40,435 nt of DNA from Fidelibacterota bacterium (GTDB taxonomy: Bacteria > Fidelibacterota > Marinisomatia > SCGC-AAA003-L08 > JACNLC01): assembly GCA_014381725.1 (NCBI GenBank), contig JACNLC010000041.1, positions 1 through 40,435 of the forward strand, given 5' to 3'. The stretch's first letter is position 1. Each line of letters starts with the position of its first letter. The notes beneath the pieces were generated by a model that saw only the letters and a program-made list of their open reading frames with translations, ran no database searches and had not been told where the DNA came from. Below, in pieces: positions 24,722 through 33,825 of this stretch. The translations under genes were made by a program, and so were the position numbers.

Positions 24722-26656
24722 TTATTTTAAAGGGAAACTCAGCAATACAGGCAGATGGTCAGAAATATATTGTTCATAGACATCAAATCCACCCATATAT
24801 TCATCCATTCGTAATGTTCTAACATCTATATCAGTAGAATGAGGAATAAGTTCAGTTGTTACCAAAATATGATCCAAGAAACTTACATACGGTTCCTTTG
24901 GATAAGATGCTTGTTCGATATCAAAAACAATATCACGATTTACAAAATAAAATCTGTCATCTTCAAAAAATGGATGGAAACAATGAGCGTTATCTTTGTC
25001 TTTCAAATCATCATTCCAATCACCAAGTACGATAAAATTCTTTTCTCCATTATCATATTTGTCCACTAAGTAATTATATAACATTTTTGTAGCTTTTTGA
25101 CGACGCTTCAATCCAGAATCGCAACATTTCATATGTAAATCAATGATGCTGAGAGGGATAATTTCTTCCCCACATAGATATAACAAATCCGCTTGTAAAG
25201 GAGGACGGCCTGCAAAATTATAATCATTCTCTGCAAATGGTTCAACTTGTCCAATAAGTTTGAACATACCGCTTCTAAAAATAATAGCTTGATCCATAAA
25301 AGACGATTGTTGTGAAATTACAAAATCATATTGTGGAAGCTGATCCATTAATTTACTAAACCAGCCGGTTCTACGAATTTCCTGAAATCCAATGATGTCA
25401 GGATTTAGATCTGAAACTGCTTCTGATAGTGCTAGAATAGTCGAATCATCAGCAGTTGGGAAAAACTCGCAATTCCATGTAACAATTTCAATTCTATCTT
25501 CTAAATTTATTTCTGGTATTTGCCAGTCATCTCTACTAATTCTATTAGAATCATCATTGCAATTATTCATTGGTTTCAATTTAGTATCAACTGCCACCTT
25601 TGGATTGTAGATATTTTCAATTGCTTTATTTTCTTGATTCTTAATCCAATCGTGAATTTCGTAATCAGGAGTAAAGTCGTCTGCTAAAAGTGTCTGAGAT
25701 ACCCGACCTTTTACAACTGTTTCATATCCTACGAAAACATGAGATTTTGGATCGATTTTTAGTTTAATATGACCAAATTCTGTTCCATTTCCATAATTTT
25801 GGAAAATATAAACATGACTTTTGGAATCATACCACGGCAACGGATATCCTTTACTCTCTCCCCCTGAAATGATTACATCTACTCCATCGGCAAAATATCC
25901 CATTTCAAGTGAGTTTAGAGGATGTTCTTCTGGGTTCCAATCTTCGGTAAGTTTTTCTCGAAATTCTTTATACACTCTTTCTCTGTTCCATGGAATTCCT
26001 GTACTTGCCAAAACGATTACAACTTCTGCACCATCATCTTTTATTTCAGGTATCCATTTATTAAGTGTTTCAATTTCGTGATTTACTCGAATACCAATTT
26101 TATTTTCAGATAATACATTTTCTTCAATAGCTGAACCTACAATTCCGAGAATTCCAATTTTTATTCCGTTAATTTCTCTAATAATGTACGGTTTGAAATT
26201 TTCAGAAGTAATAGCACAATTTTGGCATTCTATATTACTCGCCAAAAATGGAAATTGTGATTGCTCTGCAAGTTCATTGAGATTTCTTGCACCCAATATA
26301 AAATCGTATCTCCCTGGGACTAGAGCATCGTAACCCATTTTATTCATCCATTCAATCATAAATTGACCACCGTCCACAATTCCCAACGGATTCCCTTGAA
26401 AGAAATTCCCACCATCGAGAATCAGTAATCCCTCTCCAGATTGCTTGCATTCTTCACGCATATCCTCAGCATATTTATAGAGTGCAGAACCACCTAAAAT
26501 AGTAGGTGGATATTCGGGATTCATAAAAGTTGCTTCTTGTTCCGCAATTACTCCGTGTAAATCGTTGGTGAAAATCAAGTTGATGATTTCCGGTTTATTA
26601 GAAGCAAATGAAAACGATAAACAACAAATAGCTATCAGACGAATAATATTCTTCAT
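24722..26656 (-). CDS. Fusion of degenerate 5'-nucleotidase-like metallophosphatase and EEP domain
   Basis: This is a 644-residue protein with a signal peptide (KNIIRLIAICCLSFSFAS). Residues 25-345 align with the UshA/5'-nucleotidase metallophosphatase domain, but only the first motif NDLHG keeps its Asp and His. GD becomes GN in DGGNFFQG, GNHE becomes GRYD at about 115-118, the later T-H-x-G is ASTG (about 217-220), and GGHSH is GGESK (about 265-269). Residues 388-644 are an EEP domain with intact motifs VTWNCEFF, GFQEI, DLHMK, GDWNDD, LDHILV and SDHLPV. It is thus probably an active EEP enzyme carrying an inactive binding domain. It neighbours a second EEP gene on the same strand. Confidence 0.88.
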   Translation of the reverse strand: MKNIIRLIAICCLSFSFASNKPEIINLIFTNDLHGVIAEQEATFMNPEYPPTILGGSALYKYAEDMREECKQSGEGLLILDGGNFFQGNPLGIVDGGQFMIEWMNKMGYDALVPGRYDFILGARNLNELAEQSQFPFLASNIECQNCAITSENFKPYIIREINGIKIGILGIVGSAIEENVLSENKIGIRVNHEIETLNKWIPEIKDDGAEVVIVLASTGIPWNRERVYKEFREKLTEDWNPEEHPLNSLEMGYFADGVDVIISGGESKGYPLPWYDSKSHVYIFQNYGNGTEFGHIKLKIDPKSHVFVGYETVVKGRVSQTLLADDFTPDYEIHDWIKNQENKAIENIYNPKVAVDTKLKPMNNCNDDSNRISRDDWQIPEINLEDRIEIVTWNCEFFPTADDSTILALSEAVSDLNPDIIGFQEIRRTGWFSKLMDQLPQYDFVISQQSSFMDQAIIFRSGMFKLIGQVEPFAENDYNFAGRPPLQADLLYLCGEEIIPLSIIDLHMKCCDSGLKRRQKATKMLYNYLVDKYDNGEKNFIVLGDWNDDLKDKDNAHCFHPFFEDDRFYFVNRDIVFDIEQASYPKEPYVSFLDHILVTTELIPHSTDIDVRTLRMDEYMGGFDVYEQYISDHLPVLLSFPLK

Positions 26657-26662
26657 TTGATA

Positions 26663-28759
26663 TTACATTTCCTTTTCTGCTTTAACTGGCTTGCCTTTGA
26701 CAAACATCGCAGATTGCACTAATTCATCTGTTAGATACACGACTCCCTCATCGTTATGTGGTTTACCAAATACTGAGTGACAAGATTTAAGTCCGCCAAA
26801 CCATGCTCGTTTATCTGCAATATAGACCAAGTCGCCAACTTCTGCTGACATTTCATCCATTTGAGTCTGCGTAAATCTTGCAACTTGTTGTTGACCTTCT
26901 GCAATCTTCCAATTAACAACCACTTTCTCGCCCTCTATGTCGTTTGGTTTACTACCTTTGAATAATTTTCGTGCAATATCTATTGAGTTAGCAGTCAATC
27001 CGACAGTATGTTTGTTTTCATCATATTTCACAAAATAAGTTACCGATAAAGGAACAAGAACTATTACTCCAACTGTAGACATAACCTGGATTGAAATTTC
27101 CGATACATTGAAAAGAACAAAAGTAAAAAGTATAATTGCAACAGCTGTAATTCCATTCATAATTATTTTTTCATTTGTTAAAGAACGAATTTTCGCTACC
27201 AAACTAACCTGCAATTTCGTAGTTAAAGCAACAAGTACGGCTACTCCAGAACAAGCTAGCGTGTTATATAATGCCCTGATATAAGAATATGGATGAGCTT
27301 GATTCATTTCAATTCCGTGGTCAAATGGAGCAATCAATAATCCAGGATATCTTGCACCAAGAATCATTAATACTACACCACCAACAAATGTAGTAATAAC
27401 TGCAGCTGGCGTAAATCTTTTCCAAAATACTCCAAGGAATATTCCAACTACTAAAGGAGGAGTCAATGTTGAATGAAAATATCCGTGAGCTTCATAAACA
27501 GTAGGAAAATTTTTGAAAGCAAGTACAGCCAAAACTCCCAAAATCGTAACTACGATTGAAGCATAGCGAGCAGCACCAAGTTCTTTTTTATCCTTTTCAA
27601 TATCCGATTTTACTGTTTTCTTTAGAAACCGTTGAATAGGCCTATAAACATCGTTTATGTAGATAGCAGCCGTCGCATTAATTAGTGTATCAACCGTACT
27701 CATCAGAGCTGCTGTTAATGCCGCCATTATGAACCCAAACATACCTGGGCTAGCAATTATATTTGCTACTACTACAAATATCTGGTCGGGGGAAACAGAT
27801 GGACTAACAATATCAGGACTTGCTACAGAGATTGCTTTCCCTATCCAACCTGCATTACCCACAACAATTGCTGATATCGGAAGCACAAACAAAATATTTA
27901 CAGCTGCTGCCTTACGACCTTCATTTACATTTTTACACGCCATAAAACGCATAACTAGACCTTGATTCATAAATAAAAATCCAATTGAACCAGCAATTGC
28001 ATCCTGCCAAAATATCCCAACGAAGTTAAAATTAGATGGCTGATTAAAATCTGCAAGTGGCAATTTCCACTCTGTCGGTAGTAAATCCCAAAAGATATCG
28101 AATCCACCCAAATATGTAATACCAAACAGGAATAATAACAGCCCTGCAAAAAGTAGAATGAAACCCTGTATCAAGTCGGTGAAAATAACTGCTGTTTGAC
28201 CTCCAAATGTAATATAGATTCCAGTAATAATAGCAATAACAATAATTGCACCCATTAGCGTAATTGGCAATGTAGTTCCAAAAATCGTAATTGCTTCAGG
28301 CAACATTGGAATAACTGCTTTACCAAGAGTTAGGAACCCAATTCCTATATATCCTATCATATAAAGAAGCAACAGAATTGTTGCTAGGAAACGAGCGGAT
28401 GGACTAAATCGTTTTTCGAAATACTCAGGAATAGAACGAATTTTTGAATACACAATAATCGGAAGCCATCCAAACATAAAAAATGCTATAAAAAACCAAT
28501 CGTTTAAATAGGTCATTGAAGACGAAATTCCATGTTCAAAACCCTTAGCAGAATATTTTACAAAACTATGGCTTCCTACCCCGGTTGCTACGATTGACAT
28601 AGTAATTAACCACCACGAAAATCTTCGCCCACCAAAGAAAAAATCTGATGTTGTTTTAGTGTATCTGCCAAAATAACTCCCAAAGAGCATTATAACAATA
28701 AAATAGACAACCATAACTACCCAGTCTGTTGTTGTTCCAATATCATGAAATGTCTGCAT
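26663..28759 (-). CDS. Sodium:solute symporter (SSS/SLC5 family)
   Basis: This 698-residue inner-membrane secondary transporter has about 13 or more transmembrane segments. The N-terminal half has FFFGGRRFSWWLITMSIVATG, the family signature after TM1. TM6-8 include TDLIQGFILLFAGLL and the region MAALTAALMSTVDTLINATA (Na-binding helix with the conserved STxDT-like STVDT). A soluble C-terminal tail of about 120 residues follows the last helices. The substrate cannot be deduced; adjacent EEP/5'-nucleotidase-like genes would suit a nucleoside, sugar or similar product. Its ATG shares one base with the stop of the small membrane gene upstream (TAATG), so the two are translationally coupled. Confidence 0.92.
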   Translation of the reverse strand: MQTFHDIGTTTDWVVMVVYFIVIMLFGSYFGRYTKTTSDFFFGGRRFSWWLITMSIVATGVGSHSFVKYSAKGFEHGISSSMTYLNDWFFIAFFMFGWLPIIVYSKIRSIPEYFEKRFSPSARFLATILLLLYMIGYIGIGFLTLGKAVIPMLPEAITIFGTTLPITLMGAIIVIAIITGIYITFGGQTAVIFTDLIQGFILLFAGLLLFLFGITYLGGFDIFWDLLPTEWKLPLADFNQPSNFNFVGIFWQDAIAGSIGFLFMNQGLVMRFMACKNVNEGRKAAAVNILFVLPISAIVVGNAGWIGKAISVASPDIVSPSVSPDQIFVVVANIIASPGMFGFIMAALTAALMSTVDTLINATAAIYINDVYRPIQRFLKKTVKSDIEKDKKELGAARYASIVVTILGVLAVLAFKNFPTVYEAHGYFHSTLTPPLVVGIFLGVFWKRFTPAAVITTFVGGVVLMILGARYPGLLIAPFDHGIEMNQAHPYSYIRALYNTLACSGVAVLVALTTKLQVSLVAKIRSLTNEKIIMNGITAVAIILFTFVLFNVSEISIQVMSTVGVIVLVPLSVTYFVKYDENKHTVGLTANSIDIARKLFKGSKPNDIEGEKVVVNWKIAEGQQQVARFTQTQMDEMSAEVGDLVYIADKRAWFGGLKSCHSVFGKPHNDEGVVYLTDELVQSAMFVKGKPVKAEKEM

Positions 28760-29061
28760 TATGACCTCGCAATCTTTTTAAGAATTAAGTTTACAGCAAT
28801 AAATATAACAACTAGAGCTAGCATAATAATAGGTACTAAATAAACAGAAATACTATCCAGCGCAGCCAATGTCATTAATGCGTGTAACATGATATACCAC
28901 ACAAAACCGAATATTAAAACCCACATCCATTTCTTATGGACATACCGATTTAAATCAAATGAACCAGCTTTAAGCGTAATTATGATACCAAAGACAAATA
29001 AGGCGCCTCCTAATCCATAAAGATATAAAAAAGGTAACCAAGAATGAGAGAATAGATCCAT
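28759..29061 (-). CDS. Small membrane protein coupled to the sodium:solute symporter
   Basis: This is a 100-residue protein with three predicted transmembrane helices (FLYLYGLGGALFVFGIIITL, WMWVLIFGFVWYIMLHALMT, and VYLVPIIMLALVVIFIAVNL) and a short basic C-terminus. I do not recognise a family. It stands just upstream of the symporter with a TAATG one-base overlap, so it is made in a fixed ratio with it. Two-component SSS systems with a small DUF-type subunit are known elsewhere; this protein may be an analogous but different subunit. It starts at ATG 29061 after GGAGG. Confidence 0.8.
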   Translation of the reverse strand: MDLFSHSWLPFLYLYGLGGALFVFGIIITLKAGSFDLNRYVHKKWMWVLIFGFVWYIMLHALMTLAALDSISVYLVPIIMLALVVIFIAVNLILKKIARS

Positions 29062-29084
29062 ATTTATTTCCTCCGTAGTGTTTA

Positions 29085-30365
29085 TTAAAACTTATACTTA
29101 ACTGATAACAAAATATTAAAATGACTTTCCATTACTTTTTCAATACCACTAGGGTTACTTGGGTCATTTTCTGGTTGGAATATGTCAAAGTATGAATAAG
29201 ATAGACTTCCATATTCACCACCAATATCATAAGATATTTTACCTATAGATTTACCAAATCCAAATGTAAAAATTGATTCTGTTAAATCTTTTCGATATGG
29301 AGATGTTTTGTGAATTAAACCTGCACGGATTGGAAATTTATTATTTACCATATATTCAAATCCAATTTTGTAGGTGTCTGTATCTATCAGTTCTAAACTG
29401 TCAATAGCTACTGAAGAGTACTTTACTTTCTCATACTCTAATACAAAAGTAGTATTTATTTTTTGAGATGGAGAAAAACTCCAACCAATTCTATATTTTT
29501 CAGGTTTAACAAGTGAATTATTCACATGTACTGTATCAACAGCAAATTGTGGTAATCCAAAAGTATCGTTTTGTAGAATTACCAAAGAATCTTCATACTC
29601 AACAGTTGCTGATTGTTCGTATGCTAATGCTAATCTCGATTCGTTGCCTAATTTTATTTCGCTACTTAATACTGCAAAATAGGTGTTATTCGTTTCGCTG
29701 TTAAATGAAAACTCTTGTTCTGATGCAATAAAATCACTTGTTTCTAAAATTACAGTGTCTCTTATTGCTGTAAATGTAGTTGGTAAAATTACATTCTGTG
29801 AAAAGCCAATTGAAAACAAATTGGTAAACGATGTTGCCATAGAACAAGTTAACAAATTTAAGGTCCCGGATGTTTCAAATTTGTGATAACCAACTAATGG
29901 ATCTTTATAAAATGATGAACCTCTATCTCTAACTTCTTCATTAAATAAATAATCTGATGTTAAATATTGACCTTGAGAAATTGCTAGTGAGATTGGCAAA
30001 ATACTTAAGTTCGAATAACTAACTCCTATACGATTATAATTAAAATAATTTCCATTAGTTACATAGTTTGCATCTACTAAGTAATCCCCAAAAAAGTCTT
30101 GAACTGGAATACTGCGTCGTTCTTTTACGCGCATGATATTGGTAGAAACATCAATATTAAATCCATTTAGTTTTAACAATCCTGCTGGATTTGATAGCCC
30201 AAGTGCTGAAGAATTATCAGACATCATTGCTGTTTTAGCCATTCCATAAGCTCTGCCTGAAATTGGATAAATATCATCACCTAATATTCTATTGAAATAT
30301 GATTGAGAAAATATTACTCCAATAAATAATACTACTGATAAAACTTTTATATTTTTAATATACAT
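29085..30365 (-). CDS. FadL/PorV-like outer-membrane beta-barrel protein
   Basis: This 426-residue protein has a signal peptide (SVVLFIGVIFSQ). Its mature start (SGRAYGMAKTAMMSDNSSALGLSNPAGL) is typical of OMPP1/FadL and PorV relatives, where the A.A...N...L..NPAGL motif plugs the barrel. The rest is alternating amphipathic strands ending VKYKF with a terminal Phe. In this family members take up hydrophobic compounds or act as T9SS shuttle components. It overlaps the downstream end of the HhH-barrel gene by 11 bases and stands directly before the SSS pair on the same strand. Confidence 0.82.
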   Translation of the reverse strand: MYIKNIKVLSVVLFIGVIFSQSYFNRILGDDIYPISGRAYGMAKTAMMSDNSSALGLSNPAGLLKLNGFNIDVSTNIMRVKERRSIPVQDFFGDYLVDANYVTNGNYFNYNRIGVSYSNLSILPISLAISQGQYLTSDYLFNEEVRDRGSSFYKDPLVGYHKFETSGTLNLLTCSMATSFTNLFSIGFSQNVILPTTFTAIRDTVILETSDFIASEQEFSFNSETNNTYFAVLSSEIKLGNESRLALAYEQSATVEYEDSLVILQNDTFGLPQFAVDTVHVNNSLVKPEKYRIGWSFSPSQKINTTFVLEYEKVKYSSVAIDSLELIDTDTYKIGFEYMVNNKFPIRAGLIHKTSPYRKDLTESIFTFGFGKSIGKISYDIGGEYGSLSYSYFDIFQPENDPSNPSGIEKVMESHFNILLSVKYKF

Positions 30366-32949
30366 AATCTACCTGCAATCTGAAATCTGTTTCGTTAGAA
30401 AAAACTGTTGGATTCGTTATTACCGTACTACTTCCACCATATTCACCATTGTATGGATAAGTCGTTGTAATCTTGGTTTGTGGGAAATGAGATGTATGGC
30501 TCACTTTTAATCTCATTGATAAATTAGTGCTAACTCTCGCCATAAAACTTACCCAATTATGTAAAGCGTGAGTTTCTGTTTCAAATATTCTGAAGTCGGT
30601 ATCCTCAAAATTCCAAAAGAAACCTTCTATGTACATTATCGAACCCATTATTTTGAAATTTTTGTCAAAATTGTGGGTTATTGAAAATCCATAAGTTTCT
30701 TCTGGGGTCCCGATATTACCAACCATCATATCATATGAACTTTCTGTTTCAGCATTATTTGTTAAGCGAGGTCTTGGTGCAAATGTAGTGAAATTATTAG
30801 AATATAACAATTTTATTTGATTGAAATTTGATAATCTCAACCTCATAGTTACACGAGTTTCTCGAGAATCAAATGGACTTGGGTGAGAAATATTCATAGA
30901 ACCTCTTCCCTGAAATTTCTGCCTAACTTTGATACGATAATTAAATACTGGGCAAAACTCAATAGTGGTTACCACTCTAAAATATCTTGTATTATCAGCT
31001 ACCCTTGTCCAAGTATCCCAATTTATTTTACCAGCCATAGATCTATGAAATTGATATCGACTTTCTAGATACAATCCTCTCTCTGCTTGAGGTTGCGGAT
31101 TAGCTGTATATAGATTCCCAAAAATCGGGTCATCTAACCAATATGTGTCTTCAAAAATACTGGTTTTGTAGCGTTGATAGTTTGAAAAAGATCGCTGATA
31201 AGGATTATCAAATTCCAAACTATAATCTCTATACAAAGCTAACAAATTTAAACTATTAAATTGATAATACGCGTTTAACACCAATGCGTGCGGTTCATTC
31301 CCTAGTTTATAGATATTTTTTTCATTGGTTAGTTCGCCATATTCACCTTGTAAGGCAAGATTTCCTATTACTGTAGAAAAATCAAAACCTATTACTCTCC
31401 TAAACGATTTTGCAGAATTCCAAAGTTGAGACTCTCCAGAATTTTGATACATAGCATTGATTTCCGCATCTGCACTATTACTCAAATAAGCTAAATATCT
31501 ATCATCACCAGAATATCCAGGATCACCGCCAACAATTGTATTTTTAATTTGAGGATCGATGACTCTATCGTAAAGACTCTCATAAAACGACATTCCCAAA
31601 AATGTACCAATAATTGGTGAAACTCGCAAATGTCCTCCCCAAGTAACCTCGTTAACTGATGAAGTTAAAGGATGAGAAAGCACGGAATCATTATAAGCAA
31701 TTCCATTAGTTAATCCCCATGGTAATCGTGGATTCATTACTATGAGAGAAGAAAAACTCGCATTGTCCCAGACGCCATTTTCATTTGCATCAGTAAATAC
31801 TTCACCAACATCCCATTTTCCGTTATCGTTTAAATCTGTAAATGATTCAGCATCATCGTTTATTATTGCATCTCTAGGTGCATAAGAAGCAAACAAAATA
31901 CCTCTAAAAGATTTATTCGACACTTGCGCTGAAATACCATTCATCACATATTGATTTGTTTTTGACAAGTCCTGATGTATCCCTGCAAATCGCTTTGAAA
32001 AACCAAATCCACTTCGTCTAGGGCTAAAATAATCTGAATTTTCGAACACTACACCTTGCCCAAACGAAGAAGAGAAATTTCCCAATACAATTCTATCAAT
32101 ATTAAGTAATCCTGTTTCAATATTTTCAATAGATGCTGATGCTTTTACTTTTGGGAATTTGAATCCTACATTATCGTAGTAAAAATCTGGTTCAGCCATA
32201 TTGCGATGATAAGCTATTCCAAACTTATAATTTTGACCATAACCGGCAGTAATTTTAGTAAATAATTCCGGAATCGAATTATTTTTGACCTGAGATACAC
32301 TACCTTCCGCATCAGGATTTGTTGTTGGGGGGACAGTTCTAATGAGAGAACTTATCCTATAACGCCAAACAGGAGATGTAATTTCATCAGGGAATGATAC
32401 AAAACTTAAAAGGTTTTTATAGCCATAATGACTAATTCCTGGTGAATTCTTTAGTTGAAAAGTTCCTTCAATTTCTCCTCTATCTTTCTGAAGAAGTACT
32501 GCTGTAGCGTCAATAGGAGTAATATTTGGGAGATTCATCAAATCATCGTAACTCATTTTATTGACATCTTTTGGTTCAAATACTTGGTCAAGCCAAACTT
32601 CTGACATTCCTTCTTGAGAACCATCAGATGACAACCATTGTTCAATCTTATAACTATTCTTTTTCATCTTTTCATCAAAAGAAGAAACAGAATTATTGTC
32701 AATATGAAAGTATGGCTTAAGAATATGGAGATCTTCAGGAGATATTCCTGGAATTAACAATAAATCGTAAATAGTCTCAAAATATCCACCACCTTCAACA
32801 AAATCTACAATTAGTATTTTTTTTGTTTCACTAATTGGGATATCAGAAATTTGTGAATATGTAACAGAATTCAAATTAACAGTTTGTATTTCTGCAAATA
32901 CTTGACTACAGAAAAAGATAGCTAATATAACAATAAAACTATTTTTCAT
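30355..32949 (-). CDS. Helix-hairpin-helix protein with large predicted outer-membrane barrel
   Basis: This is an 864-residue secreted protein with a signal peptide ending SQVFAE. The first 190 residues hold three helix-hairpin-helix-like units (LLLIPGISPEDLHILKPYF near 63-81, DLMNLPNITPIDATAVLLQK near 136-155, LKNSPGISHYGYKNLLSF near 166-183) of the ComEA type that normally bind DNA backbones. The remainder is about 650 residues of amphipathic strands ending DYVY, as in outer-membrane barrels. An extracellular loop at about 371-396 has two Ca-loop-like repeats (DLNDNGKWD and DANENGVWD). Similar HhH-barrel fusions occur in FCB genomes, without assigned function. The gene sits between PorV-like genes. 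Confidence 0.78.
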   Translation of the reverse strand: MKNSFIVILAIFFCSQVFAEIQTVNLNSVTYSQISDIPISETKKILIVDFVEGGGYFETIYDLLLIPGISPEDLHILKPYFHIDNNSVSSFDEKMKKNSYKIEQWLSSDGSQEGMSEVWLDQVFEPKDVNKMSYDDLMNLPNITPIDATAVLLQKDRGEIEGTFQLKNSPGISHYGYKNLLSFVSFPDEITSPVWRYRISSLIRTVPPTTNPDAEGSVSQVKNNSIPELFTKITAGYGQNYKFGIAYHRNMAEPDFYYDNVGFKFPKVKASASIENIETGLLNIDRIVLGNFSSSFGQGVVFENSDYFSPRRSGFGFSKRFAGIHQDLSKTNQYVMNGISAQVSNKSFRGILFASYAPRDAIINDDAESFTDLNDNGKWDVGEVFTDANENGVWDNASFSSLIVMNPRLPWGLTNGIAYNDSVLSHPLTSSVNEVTWGGHLRVSPIIGTFLGMSFYESLYDRVIDPQIKNTIVGGDPGYSGDDRYLAYLSNSADAEINAMYQNSGESQLWNSAKSFRRVIGFDFSTVIGNLALQGEYGELTNEKNIYKLGNEPHALVLNAYYQFNSLNLLALYRDYSLEFDNPYQRSFSNYQRYKTSIFEDTYWLDDPIFGNLYTANPQPQAERGLYLESRYQFHRSMAGKINWDTWTRVADNTRYFRVVTTIEFCPVFNYRIKVRQKFQGRGSMNISHPSPFDSRETRVTMRLRLSNFNQIKLLYSNNFTTFAPRPRLTNNAETESSYDMMVGNIGTPEETYGFSITHNFDKNFKIMGSIMYIEGFFWNFEDTDFRIFETETHALHNWVSFMARVSTNLSMRLKVSHTSHFPQTKITTTYPYNGEYGGSSTVITNPTVFSNETDFRLQVDYVY

Positions 32950-33825
32950 TTATTTAACCACATATGTCAATGACATTTGGTGGGTTGCAGGTAAAACATG
33001 ATGGCTTAAAAAACTATAATCAAATTGAATACTTTCAAATTGAATGCCAATACCGCATCCCAAACGGTTTGGGTTAGTCTGCGCACCAACTCGCAAAACA
33101 ATATAATTATTTAAGTCATAAATTATTGCACCTTTAAGTTGAGAATCCGGGTGTCCAAACAACTGCTCGAACACTAAAGAAGTTACTACACCATCGTATG
33201 GAGTGTAAGCCATTCCTATATCTAATCTTCTGGGCAATGCTAAGCCGTTTAACTCTGGTTGATTAATATTCTTTGCAAAAATTCCAACACGATGTTTTTT
33301 TCGGAGAACCGCTTGAAAACCTATATCTAACCCAAATGCAACTTGGTTTCCAATTTCAATCCCATCACTTCCATCACCAGAAAGACCTGCTGTTTTTCCG
33401 TATTCAATTTCATAATAAGATAAAGCATAACCGAAGTTAATTTGAGAATTTTTGTCCTTTTGCAGGTTAAATCCATGGCTAAATCCAATTGCAGTTTCAG
33501 TTGATAAATTATTTTTAGGATAGCCTACATCAAATAATTGCATGGATAATCCAACAGATCCAAAACTATTTGTTGGTACAATTAATCCTGCATTTGCAAA
33601 TTGCAAAAAACTTTGGCTAAAAATGTTTGTATTACCAACAGTTAGCAACATCGATTGACAATCTGCTAAACCAGATGGATTATGATATAAACTCCAGCTT
33701 CCACCGGGATTTGCAGCTAATGCTCCAGCAGTTCCTGTGGCTTCCGCTCCGGTATATGAATAATCAGAGGTAACTTGCCCAACAACAAAACTTAATACAA
33801 TAACTAATAAACTAATTTTTTTCAT
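32950..33825 (-). CDS. PorV-type outer-membrane protein (T9SS-associated family)
   Basis: This 291-residue protein has a signal peptide (MKKISLLVIVLSFVVGQ). Its mature start (TGAEATGTAGALAANPGGSWSLYHNPSGLA) matches the PorV/PorQ-like family, which in Bacteroidetes ferries T9SS cargo to the attachment complex or forms related barrels. The remainder has amphipathic strands through LTYVVK. The frame is open up to 33957, but the first ATG of that extension precedes no signal peptide; the ATG at 33825 gives a good one and overlaps the upstream stop as ATGA, so I use it. It is cotranscribed with the LTD gene upstream and the HhH-barrel gene downstream. Confidence 0.85.
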   Translation of the reverse strand: MKKISLLVIVLSFVVGQVTSDYSYTGAEATGTAGALAANPGGSWSLYHNPSGLADCQSMLLTVGNTNIFSQSFLQFANAGLIVPTNSFGSVGLSMQLFDVGYPKNNLSTETAIGFSHGFNLQKDKNSQINFGYALSYYEIEYGKTAGLSGDGSDGIEIGNQVAFGLDIGFQAVLRKKHRVGIFAKNINQPELNGLALPRRLDIGMAYTPYDGVVTSLVFEQLFGHPDSQLKGAIIYDLNNYIVLRVGAQTNPNRLGCGIGIQFESIQFDYSFLSHHVLPATHQMSLTYVVK

